In this document: piece by piece, positions 56,924-64,000 of the stretch | Layout of the letters: the number at the start of each line of letters is the position of its first letter | Numbering within the stretch: the first letter of the stretch is position 1 | Origin: Psychrobacter sp. FDAARGOS_221 | GTDB lineage: Bacteria > Pseudomonadota > Gammaproteobacteria > Pseudomonadales > Moraxellaceae | Direction: 5' to 3' | DNA: 64,000 bases | Assembly (NCBI RefSeq): GCF_002313155.2 | Contig: NZ_NWFK02000001.1 | Coordinates: 434,001-498,000 of the forward strand | Translations under genes and position numbers: made by a program | The notes under the pieces: generated by a model | The model's database searches: none | Told to the model about the DNA's origin: nothing | What the model saw: only the letters and a program-made list of their open reading frames with translations

Positions 56924-58909
56924 CTAGTTTTTATTATGATGACGTAGCTCATCACGCGCGCGTCGTCCTTGACCAAAGGCTTGAGTAATGCGGTCAATAA
57001 TAATCGCCATAATCACAATCGCTGTGCCTGCCTGCAATCCTTGACCAATATTTAGCGTCTGAATCGATTGCAACACATCCTCGCCAAGTCCTGGCGCACC
57101 AATCATAGATGCCAATACGACCATCGACAGCGACATCATTACTGCTTGGTTAATACCGGCCATAATACTGGGCAGCGCTTGCGGCAATTTAATCCAAATT
57201 AATAGCTGCTTATGATTACTACCAAAAGAGCGGCCAGCCTCAACCATCTCATGCGGCACTTGCTTAATACCCAGCATGGTTAGGCGAATTAACGGCGGCA
57301 AAGCATAGATAACGGTTGCAAATAAGGCGGGTACTTTACCGATACCGAACAACATCAATACTGGAATGAGATACACAAAGCTTGGCATGGTCTGCATCAC
57401 ATCGAGCACTGGGGTGACGATACGGCGCAAACGATTGCTTCCGGCCATCAAGATACCCATCGGAATACCGATGACTATGGTAACAATCACTGAGACAATC
57501 AGTAGCGCTAAGGTCTGTACTAACGCTGGCCACAGTCCAAACGCACCGATTAAAAACAGCCCTATCGCGCAGGTCGCTGCAAACCATAATTTACGAGTTG
57601 CTAGCCAGCCCAAGAGCGCCACTAGCCCAATAATGAACCAAGGTGGTACGACCGTCATTAATCGTTCTATCGGCAGCAATAAATAGGTCAAAGTCACTTG
57701 GCTAATCGAGCGAAAGATATCACCAAAGTTTTGAACAATATAACTGAGCGAGTCATTTAATTGATTTTCAAAGGACCACTCTGGGAACCAACTAAAGGCG
57801 GCTGCATCGCTATTGATAGCGTTATTACCATTACTATCCGCTGCAGAGCCCTCTAAGGATACATTCAGCGCTGTGGCTAAATTTTGTGAGGCCTCAGGGG
57901 TTAGCCACTGTTGCCATAATTGCGGATTTTGCTGCAAGAATAGCTTGGCTTGCTCCTCCCCGCTACGCTTGTTTTCACTCATCTCCAAGATAGCACCGTT
58001 TAGGGTATCTGGCGTAAACTGCACCTGCTTAAACGCATCCACTAAGTCAGGATAGCCCTCAACAAAAGGTGTGGATACGGCAACCCCTAAATTTGATACA
58101 GGGAAACCTGACACACAATCTGTCTGACTGTTGGCATCAAGTAGCTTGTCCCAGCACTGCTCATCATGCTTGGCAAACGGGATTTCGGCAAAGTCATATT
58201 TGGCCATCAGCCCCGTTGGCTGCCAATAATAAAACAGTAGCGGTTTGCGCTGCTCAAAGGCGGACGATATGGCTGCATCTAGCGCAGCACCCGTACCAGG
58301 GTGCACATTATTAAATTTAACTCCGTCACTATTGGGTTTGGTCAAACCAGTGTTTTTGAGTAAATGCGTATTAAATACTTCACAAGTCCAACCGGTTGGA
58401 CAGTTTAAGAAACGTGCATTAGACGGGTTTTCAGGATCGGTAAACAGATGAGCGTATTTGGGTAGGTCTTGATAGCTTTTTAGTCCAGGATTGTCTTCCA
58501 GTACGTATTTGGGCACATACCAACCCTGAGTGGCACCGCCCTCTAACGTATCACCAATTACCGCCGCCTTATTTGCTGCAATCGCTTCTTGCATGATTGG
58601 CGAGCGCCCAACCCACTGCTCGCCAATCACTTGTATGTCATTTTGCGACAGCGCATTCTCTAGTGCCGGTCCCGTACCTGGTACTAGCTCGGTTTCACAG
58701 CCATAGCCGTCTTCGGCAATCATTTGCAGCACCGAAGATATGAATTGACCACTCTCCCATGTCAGTGAGCCAAACTTAACCGGTGCACTGTCTGCTTCAC
58801 CGCAAGCCGCCATGGCTGGGGTTGACCAGAATGACAAGCACAACAGCATTAAGCCTAATAAGGAGAAAGGTTTAGAGAAATGTCTAGAAGATGAGCTATG
58901 TGCGCGCAA
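56924..58909 (-). CDS. Fused substrate-binding/permease protein of a betaine-type ABC importer
   Basis: A 661-residue fusion. Residues 1-34 are a signal peptide (MLLCLSFWSTPAMA). Residues about 38-350 are a ProX/OpuAC-type binding domain (VKFGSLTWESGQFISSVLQMI, EQWVGRSP, PTGLMAKYDFAEIPF). Residues about 385-655 form a ProW-type permease with about six helices and the EAA-like motif EMVEAGRSFGSNHKQLLIWIKLPQALPSIMAGI (landmark near 555-590). The order, binding domain first then channel, is the reverse of Lactococcus OpuABC. The binding domain is predicted to face the periplasm, tethered to the channel. It pairs with the ATPase gene downstream. Confidence 0.9.
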   Translation of the reverse strand: MRAHSSSSRHFSKPFSLLGLMLLCLSFWSTPAMAACGEADSAPVKFGSLTWESGQFISSVLQMIAEDGYGCETELVPGTGPALENALSQNDIQVIGEQWVGRSPIMQEAIAANKAAVIGDTLEGGATQGWYVPKYVLEDNPGLKSYQDLPKYAHLFTDPENPSNARFLNCPTGWTCEVFNTHLLKNTGLTKPNSDGVKFNNVHPGTGAALDAAISSAFEQRKPLLFYYWQPTGLMAKYDFAEIPFAKHDEQCWDKLLDANSQTDCVSGFPVSNLGVAVSTPFVEGYPDLVDAFKQVQFTPDTLNGAILEMSENKRSGEEQAKLFLQQNPQLWQQWLTPEASQNLATALNVSLEGSAADSNGNNAINSDAAAFSWFPEWSFENQLNDSLSYIVQNFGDIFRSISQVTLTYLLLPIERLMTVVPPWFIIGLVALLGWLATRKLWFAATCAIGLFLIGAFGLWPALVQTLALLIVSVIVTIVIGIPMGILMAGSNRLRRIVTPVLDVMQTMPSFVYLIPVLMLFGIGKVPALFATVIYALPPLIRLTMLGIKQVPHEMVEAGRSFGSNHKQLLIWIKLPQALPSIMAGINQAVMMSLSMVVLASMIGAPGLGEDVLQSIQTLNIGQGLQAGTAIVIMAIIIDRITQAFGQGRRARDELRHHNKN

Positions 58910-59005
58910 GGGAATACCTATATTTTATTATTTTAAAGTATGAGTTTTTATGATTGTTGCTATCTATCAGCCGGTCATATATCAGGTTGCAAGCTATTGA
59001 CCGCT

Positions 59006-59422
59006 TTAATCTAAATCTACCTTACCACGTAACGCCTTGGTCCTGCCACGTTGAACTTTGTTATCGGTGCGTCTGCGTTTGGCATTACGACTTGGTTTGG
59101 TTGGTCTGCGGGTTTTATTGACCTCAGTGCCTTTACTAATAAATTCTTTGAGACGCTCAATGGCATCGAGCTTATTACGCTCTTGGGTACGGTGCTGCTG
59201 CGCTTTGATGATGAGCACCCCTTCTTTGGTAATGCGGCTGTCTTTGGTGTCTAGTAATCGCTGTTTAAGTTCATCACTTAGACTTGAGGCAGGAATATCA
59301 AAGCGCAAGTGAATAGCAGACGACACTTTATTGACGTTTTGCCCGCCAGCGCCTTGTGCCCGCATAGGATTGAGTTCTACTTCATTGTCGCTCAAGCTGA
59401 TGCTGTTATTGATTATAATCAT
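59006..59422 (-). CDS. arfB: Alternative ribosome-rescue factor B (peptidyl-tRNA hydrolase)
   Basis: ArfB (YaeJ) releases peptides from ribosomes stalled without a stop codon. The GGQ motif is at 26-28 in AQGAGGQNVNKVSSAIHLRF. The basic C-terminal tail that probes the empty mRNA channel is evident (about 95-138, KTRRPTKPSRNAKRRRTDNK). The protein is 138 residues, standard. It stands alone between the betaine importer and the aldehyde dehydrogenase gene. It is distinct from the GGQ release factor PrfA at 35841-36932. Confidence 0.95.
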   Translation of the reverse strand: MIIINNSISLSDNEVELNPMRAQGAGGQNVNKVSSAIHLRFDIPASSLSDELKQRLLDTKDSRITKEGVLIIKAQQHRTQERNKLDAIERLKEFISKGTEVNKTRRPTKPSRNAKRRRTDNKVQRGRTKALRGKVDLD

Positions 59423-59504
59423 TGTTTTGTATCACGACTCTTTTATGGTTTTGGTTGCTTTGATTAAATTAGTAATGTCAGTTGTTAATAAAAAAGTGTT
59501 ACTG

Positions 59505-59544
59505 ATGAAAAAAAAGCCCCTCTATATATCTGCTATAGAAGGGC
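59505..59544 (-). terminator. Intrinsic terminator of the aldehyde dehydrogenase gene
   Basis: AGCCC-TCTATA and TATAGA-GGGCT pair around TATCTGC. On the minus strand it is followed by TTTTTTTT. It lies 31 nt beyond the dehydrogenase stop codon. Confidence 0.88.
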
Positions 59545-59574
59545 TATTACATATTGGCTAACTATCAATTAAAC

Positions 59575-60987
59575 TTATTTAGTTAAATACTTTAAGCCTT
59601 TTCTAAACAAATTACTGTACGGCGGCAGCATAATGCTCATCGCGTTCAGTTTTGACTGTACAAATACCGGCTTCATATGGCTCATGCGCTCAAAGCCCCA
59701 CTTGCCATGATAGGCACCTATCCCAGACTCACCGACACCGCCAAATGGCAGTTCATGCTGTGCCACATGCATAATCACTTCATTAATTGCAACGCCGCCA
59801 GAAACGGTATGCGAGCGCACGTAATCAATATTTTTATTGTCTTCACCAAAGATGTATAACGCCAGTGGACGTGGGCGACTATTGACGAACTCAACCGCAT
59901 CACGCAATCCATTGACATGAATTAATGGCAGGATAGGTGCAAACAGCTCATTTTGCATTACTTCGGTTTCAGGGTCTGGATTTAAGACGATAACCGGCGG
60001 CAATAAGCGCTTTTCTGCATCTGCTTCCACATTGGTTAATGGCACCACTTGTTCTTTTGGTAAAGGCGATAAGTACCCTTGCAGGCGCTTAAAGTGTGCA
60101 TCATTAATAATACGAGTGTAATCGTCATTGCTCTCAATATTAGGGTAATGCTTCAGCAGCCACTCTTTGGCCAACTTGACAAACTTACTGTGCAGCGAAG
60201 AATGAATCAACACATAGTCTGGGGCAATACAGGTTTGACCGGCATTTAAGGTCTTACCCATCATAACGCGATTGACCACATTTTCTAAATCAGCGTCATC
60301 TAAAACCACAACCGGCGACTTACCGCCTAACTCTAAGGTCACTGGCGTTAGATTCGGCGCTGCTGCTGCCATCACCTTGCGGCCAACACTGGTTGAGCCG
60401 GTATATAACAGATGGTCAAAAGGCATCTCGCTAAAGGCAACCGCAATATCAACATCGCCTACGACCACAGAAACCATATCAGGTGAAAAATGCTTGGCAA
60501 CAGCTTGAGCAAAGGCTTCTGCAAATAACGGAGCCGACTCACTCATCTTAATCATCACACGGTTACCCGCAGCCAACGCATCAATCATTGGACCAATAGA
60601 TAAGAAGATTGGATAGTTCCAAGGGGCAATCACACCAACTAGACCTAGCGGCTGTGGCTGAATTTCATTATAAGCGGGACGGAACAGGGTTGAGATACCA
60701 GCGCGGCGGGTTTTCATCCATGACTTACCATGCTTTTTGGCATGGGCAATACCTTGGAAGCTTGGGAAAAGTTCTGCAAAATTGGTCTCATCTTGGCTGC
60801 GATGACCAAAGTCTTGACTAATGGCATCGGCGAAAACTTGTTGGTTCTTAGCCAACATGGTTTCTAAACTATCTAGCAAAGCCTCTCTATCAATCCAAGA
60901 ATTAAGCGGCTTTTTGCGGCTTAATGCCCGCATGTGGTCAAACTGTGCCTGTAACTGATCAATTGTAGTGATAATACTTTGACTCAT
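59575..60987 (-). CDS. Coniferyl-aldehyde-type dehydrogenase
   Basis: An NAD(P)-dependent aldehyde dehydrogenase of 470 residues, of the group annotated as coniferyl aldehyde dehydrogenase / class 3 ALDH. The opening pattern (FDHMRALSRKKPLNSWIDREALLDSLETML) fits. LGLVGVIAPWNYP, the general base in VTLELGGKSPVVVLDDADLE and the nucleophile in NAGQTCIAPDY are present. The protein ends with HMKPVFVQSKLNAM and a hydrophobic tail typical of membrane-associated ALDH3. ATG 60987 is preferred over the upstream frame limit at 61044 because AAGGA lies eight bases before it. The substrate is probably fatty or aromatic aldehydes. A short-chain dehydrogenase gene lies upstream on the same strand. Confidence 0.88.
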   Translation of the reverse strand: MSQSIITTIDQLQAQFDHMRALSRKKPLNSWIDREALLDSLETMLAKNQQVFADAISQDFGHRSQDETNFAELFPSFQGIAHAKKHGKSWMKTRRAGISTLFRPAYNEIQPQPLGLVGVIAPWNYPIFLSIGPMIDALAAGNRVMIKMSESAPLFAEAFAQAVAKHFSPDMVSVVVGDVDIAVAFSEMPFDHLLYTGSTSVGRKVMAAAAPNLTPVTLELGGKSPVVVLDDADLENVVNRVMMGKTLNAGQTCIAPDYVLIHSSLHSKFVKLAKEWLLKHYPNIESNDDYTRIINDAHFKRLQGYLSPLPKEQVVPLTNVEADAEKRLLPPVIVLNPDPETEVMQNELFAPILPLIHVNGLRDAVEFVNSRPRPLALYIFGEDNKNIDYVRSHTVSGGVAINEVIMHVAQHELPFGGVGESGIGAYHGKWGFERMSHMKPVFVQSKLNAMSIMLPPYSNLFRKGLKYLTK

Positions 60988-61231
60988 ACAAATATCCTTT
61001 TGGTATGTTACTTGGTACGCTACTGATTGCTTTATACGCTGCAAATTAGTCAGTTTCGGATCAGCCTTTGTTATTGTTAAGCTAGATACGAAATAGGTTT
61101 AAGTTGCCCGCTTGCCGCTAATACAACAGGCAAACTGAACATTAACTAATTTAAGCAAAATAACATAAAACACAGCTTTAGTGTGTATTAAATCAATAAT
61201 TTAAAGTCACAGCCCATTAGATGAAAGGGGT

Positions 61232-62110
61232 TTAATGTGGCTCGCCCGGTAAGATTCGTGCAAAAGCTCTTTGCAAGATATTTGGCTTAGATTTCTTGCG
61301 TTTTGCAGATTTAAAGTCAGGAAATAAACGAAAGCCTAAAGACTGAATACCCAAGTTAAACTTAGGCACTAAGGCATAAGTGGCTGACGCAAAGCGTCCC
61401 ATATTACTTGAGATACTGACCGGCTTTTCGATAATAGCTTTGGCTACCAGATCTGCTGCCTCTTGAGGGCTTAGCGCTGGCATATAATTATACATTTTGG
61501 TTGGTGCAATCATCGGCGTACGCACTAAGGGCATATATATGGAGGTTAAATTTACTTTTTTGCCTTTAACCTCTGCTGCTATACAACGACTAAAGGCGTC
61601 AAGTGCCGCTTTTGAAGCCACATAAGCTGAAAATCTAGGTGTATTAGCTAGCACTCCAATCGACGAGATGTTGATAATATGTCCTTTTTTACGTTTAAGC
61701 ATGCTAGGCATCAGTTCTAATACTAATTTGACAGCACCAAAGTAGTTGATATCCATTGTACGCTCAAAGTCGTGAAAACGATCCAATGACTCATTGATTG
61801 AGCGTCGAATCGAGCGCCCAGCGTTGTTTACTAAGATATCAACATGCTTGTGTTCTTTTAATATCTTACGTACTGTTTTCTCAATGGCTTTCGTATCAGT
61901 TAAGTCACAACTATAAACACTGGCTTTACCAGAAAAAGCACTGATTTTCGCCTGCACTTGCTGTAGCTTATCCATAGATCTGGCAATTAAAATAACATGT
62001 GCACCAGCCGCTGCAAGCATATAAGCTGTGCTTTCGCCTATACCACTTGAGCCACCAGTGATAATGATATTTTTGTTTTTCACTACTCGGCTTAATGTGC
62101 TTTTATACAT
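61232..62110 (-). CDS. Short-chain dehydrogenase/reductase (SDR)
   Basis: A Rossmann-fold oxidoreductase, 292 residues. TGGSSGIG (18-25) binds NAD(P), with NNAG at 95-98. The catalytic S150, Y163 and K167 (YVASK) are complete. A basic C-terminal extension (about 255-292, KSAKRKKSKPN) suggests membrane or acyl-substrate association, as in the SDRs of lipid metabolism. The LxRSxDKL after beta-2 is compatible with NADP preference. The substrate is unknown. An acyl/alcohol-aldehyde route with the downstream aldehyde dehydrogenase is possible but speculative. Confidence 0.85.
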   Translation of the reverse strand: MYKSTLSRVVKNKNIIITGGSSGIGESTAYMLAAAGAHVILIARSMDKLQQVQAKISAFSGKASVYSCDLTDTKAIEKTVRKILKEHKHVDILVNNAGRSIRRSINESLDRFHDFERTMDINYFGAVKLVLELMPSMLKRKKGHIINISSIGVLANTPRFSAYVASKAALDAFSRCIAAEVKGKKVNLTSIYMPLVRTPMIAPTKMYNYMPALSPQEAADLVAKAIIEKPVSISSNMGRFASATYALVPKFNLGIQSLGFRLFPDFKSAKRKKSKPNILQRAFARILPGEPH

Positions 62111-62240
62111 CTAATAACCCTTATTTATTGATATTTTTGTTTGTCATTTTTATACAGTAAATTGAGAACATGATCTAGACTATGGCGACAGTTCTAGTCT
62201 CATGATATGCTATATCTTTCAAAAAAAACAATAGCCGATT

Positions 62241-63068
62241 ATGAATTCTACCGCCCAAAACACCCTTGAAGATACCCTGATTGTTCGCACTTTAATTGGT
62301 GCTGACTATGAGATCACGCACAGTGAGATGCTACAAAAAACATTGGCGCGTATTGATAAAAAAAAGCAAGGCATCACCACGCCCGATGAGCTGTGGATTG
62401 TTGAACACAATGATGTCTATACTTTAGGTCAAGCTGGCAAAAAAGAACATATCTTGCAGCAGACCAATACCCCTATTATTCAAACCGATCGTGGCGGACA
62501 GGTCACTTGGCACGGGATGGGGCAACTGGTCATTTATTGGCTGATTGATTTAAATACCCTCGGCTGGTCAGTGCGTGACTTGGTATCGCATGCAGAGCAA
62601 AGTATTGAAGATGTGCTCAATCGCACCCTGCAATCACACCCTGATGCCAATGGCCATACCTTTTATGCCAAAGCGCGCCAAGATGCGCCTGGGGTCTATA
62701 TTTATAATCAAGATGATCTGATGCTCGGTAAGATTGCCTCATTAGGTTTTAAAATTAAGCATGGCTTTAGCTATCATGGTATTGCGCTTAATTTAACCTG
62801 TGATTTAAATGCGTTTAACGCCATCAATCCTTGTGGCTATGCTGGCATGCAGATGTTACGACTGGCCGACTTTGTGAGTCTAGATAAAGTTAGCCCTGAA
62901 TCTGCTGACGAAACGTCTAATGACTTACAACCCAATCCTTCCCAAAAAGTCGATATCGTCGCAGGCAGTATTACTGAGCTTCAGACCACTCATGATTTGC
63001 TACACAATATTATGCAGCGTGAGGCCGGTAACATTACTCTACGTCGATCGCCAGACAGTAAACGTTAG
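62241..63068 (+). CDS. lipB: Octanoyltransferase LipB
   Basis: It transfers octanoyl from ACP to the lipoyl domains of 2-oxoacid dehydrogenases and GcvH. The active site is present: K164 in MLGKIASLGFKI and C198 in NPCGYAGMQM. The 34-residue spacing is as in E. coli (K135, C169). RGGQVTWHGMGQLVIYWLIDL is the family signature. At 275 residues it is longer than E. coli LipB (213) because of insertions near 133-146 and a polar stretch after 208. It is followed by an unknown gene in the same direction; lipA is not in the window. Confidence 0.95.
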   Translation: MNSTAQNTLEDTLIVRTLIGADYEITHSEMLQKTLARIDKKKQGITTPDELWIVEHNDVYTLGQAGKKEHILQQTNTPIIQTDRGGQVTWHGMGQLVIYWLIDLNTLGWSVRDLVSHAEQSIEDVLNRTLQSHPDANGHTFYAKARQDAPGVYIYNQDDLMLGKIASLGFKIKHGFSYHGIALNLTCDLNAFNAINPCGYAGMQMLRLADFVSLDKVSPESADETSNDLQPNPSQKVDIVAGSITELQTTHDLLHNIMQREAGNITLRRSPDSKR

Positions 63069-63162
63069 CGAAACAACCAAACCAGTCTAGTTAAACGCTT
63101 GCTAGCCATTTAAAAACAGTCAAAATAATAAGAAAATCAATTAAGTAAAACAGAGCCCTTAT

Positions 63163-63915
63163 ATGATCACACCGCAGATGACGGATACCTCTTACAGCCC
63201 AACGCCAAACGCTAGCGCTCATGTTAGCAATAATACTGATGCGCACACAGAGGTCAGCACCAATAGCAACACTGAGGTCAAAGCTGACCCTGCCCTGCTA
63301 ACAGATCCCAATACCCTGCATCTTGATCAGATTATTAGCGATGAGCAAACCCCTTGGCAGATTCATAACTGTAAGATTATTGATAAAACCCTCACTCAAG
63401 ATGAGAAGCTACCTTTTATCTATCATTATGATGCCTTATCAGAAGAGGTCAAAGCAGCACATCCGCTCACTCCTGATTTGTTAAAACAGTTTCAAACGCC
63501 AGTATATGCCAGTGAAGCCGCTGACCTATTAAAGCTGCCTGCTGAGTTGATAAAAACACCATGGCAAGTAAAAGTCACCGGTACGCTGGTGATGTTTTGT
63601 GAACGATTACAACTTGCGCTGCGTTTAAAGTTTACCAATACCGCCAAACAGCGTGATCCAATTTATAGCAATACCCCAGAAGATGCGTTAAAAATAGCCT
63701 TGGAAAACTGGCATTTTTACGGTGATATCTTTGTGTTAAATAAAGGCAGCCGCCCGTTGGTTATGAGCTTGGATGATGAGTGGTTACAGATACCGCGCTC
63801 AGAAGATTACCAAGTATTGCCCGCTCAGTATACGCTGGCGTTATTGGCATTATTAGAGGAACAAAAGCAGCAATTGCCGCAGTTAACAGAAGCCATTGCA
63901 TTACGATTGGCCTAA
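63163..63915 (+). CDS. Unknown protein downstream of lipB
   Basis: A 250-residue protein that I do not recognise. The first ~45 residues are Asn/Thr/Ser-rich and probably disordered. A folded part follows, with alternating strands and helices: PWQIHNCKIIDKTLTQDEKLP, WQVKVTGTLVMFCERLQLALRLKF, NWHFYGDIFVLNKGSRPLVMSLDDEWLQI. The helical end is LALLALLEEQKQQLPQLTEAIALRLA. No signal peptide or membrane helix is seen. The start lies 94 nt after lipB on the same strand, so co-transcription is possible. Probably limited to this lineage. Confidence 0.6.
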   Translation: MITPQMTDTSYSPTPNASAHVSNNTDAHTEVSTNSNTEVKADPALLTDPNTLHLDQIISDEQTPWQIHNCKIIDKTLTQDEKLPFIYHYDALSEEVKAAHPLTPDLLKQFQTPVYASEAADLLKLPAELIKTPWQVKVTGTLVMFCERLQLALRLKFTNTAKQRDPIYSNTPEDALKIALENWHFYGDIFVLNKGSRPLVMSLDDEWLQIPRSEDYQVLPAQYTLALLALLEEQKQQLPQLTEAIALRLA

Positions 63916-64000
63916 GGTCTGAAATCGTTAACTGCTAATAACACAATACTGAGTCAAATCATAATTTTAGTTTATACCTGCCAAAGAATTTTTGCTTTTA

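Noticed and set aside
1..64000. Mobile elements, prophage or defence island
   Set aside because: No transposase, integrase, phage structural or restriction genes, and no tRNA-flanked island boundaries were seen; the content is core-like.

Overview
The window looks like chromosomal DNA of a gammaproteobacterium of the family Moraxellaceae, most likely Psychrobacter. This is inferred from moderate AT richness, a GacA-type regulator, the purN-purM / PerM / Hda neighbourhood, a Neisseria/Moraxella-type MsrAB fusion, a TbpA/HmbR-type haem receptor, and proteins rich in Asn, Gln and Asp. No rRNA, tRNA, transposase, phage gene or CRISPR array was seen. The clear RNA gene is a 6S RNA (4808-4997) with a near-ideal sigma70 promoter.

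Layout. 1-5.1 kb: GacA-like response regulator, a gpmI plus S41 protease pair, and 6S RNA. 5.1-12.7 kb: FxsA, RuvC, a META-domain lipoprotein, a GST-fold protein, a 1-Cys peroxiredoxin, a DUF2057-like protein, Hda and a PerM-like transporter. 13.2-15.8 kb: purM-purN and a LysE-type exporter. 15.9-18.6 kb: an NMT1/ThiY-type ABC importer. 18.9-24.2 kb: succinate-semialdehyde-type dehydrogenase, LysR regulator and isocitrate lyase. 24.6-33.8 kb: CYTH-CHAD protein, an anchored unknown protein, RuvB, a second LysR regulator, DnaX with a long disordered insert, and a 496-residue orphan. 34.2-43.5 kb: lysS, prfA, a FabH-like synthase, a NadR-type kinase, trpB, a cystine-type symporter and an ExoX-like nuclease.

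The most interesting block is 43.6-49.8 kb. Five same-strand genes encode a membrane-anchored spermidine-synthase-like protein, an AdoMet-decarboxylase-like proenzyme with all catalytic residues in place, a DUF350 membrane protein, an SPFH protein and a zinc-ribbon DUF4178 membrane protein. It reads as a polyamine-linked membrane system. A thioredoxin-MsrA-MsrB lipoprotein gene lies 63 nt upstream on the same strand and may be co-transcribed.

51.8-55.2 kb is an iron-responsive pair: a YbaN-like protein and a haem/transferrin-type TonB receptor, convergent on one terminator, each with a Fur-box-like palindrome. The receptor's box overlaps a -35/-10 pair. At 55.4-55.8 kb a small gene is split by an in-frame TAG while the rest of its reading frame stays open. 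55.9-64 kb: a glycine-betaine-type importer with binding protein and permease fused, ArfB, a coniferyl-aldehyde-type dehydrogenase, a short-chain dehydrogenase, LipB and an unknown protein.

Several gene boundaries carry two to four copies of 12-15 bp AT-rich tandem repeats, and many gene ends have strong, often bidirectional, intrinsic terminators.
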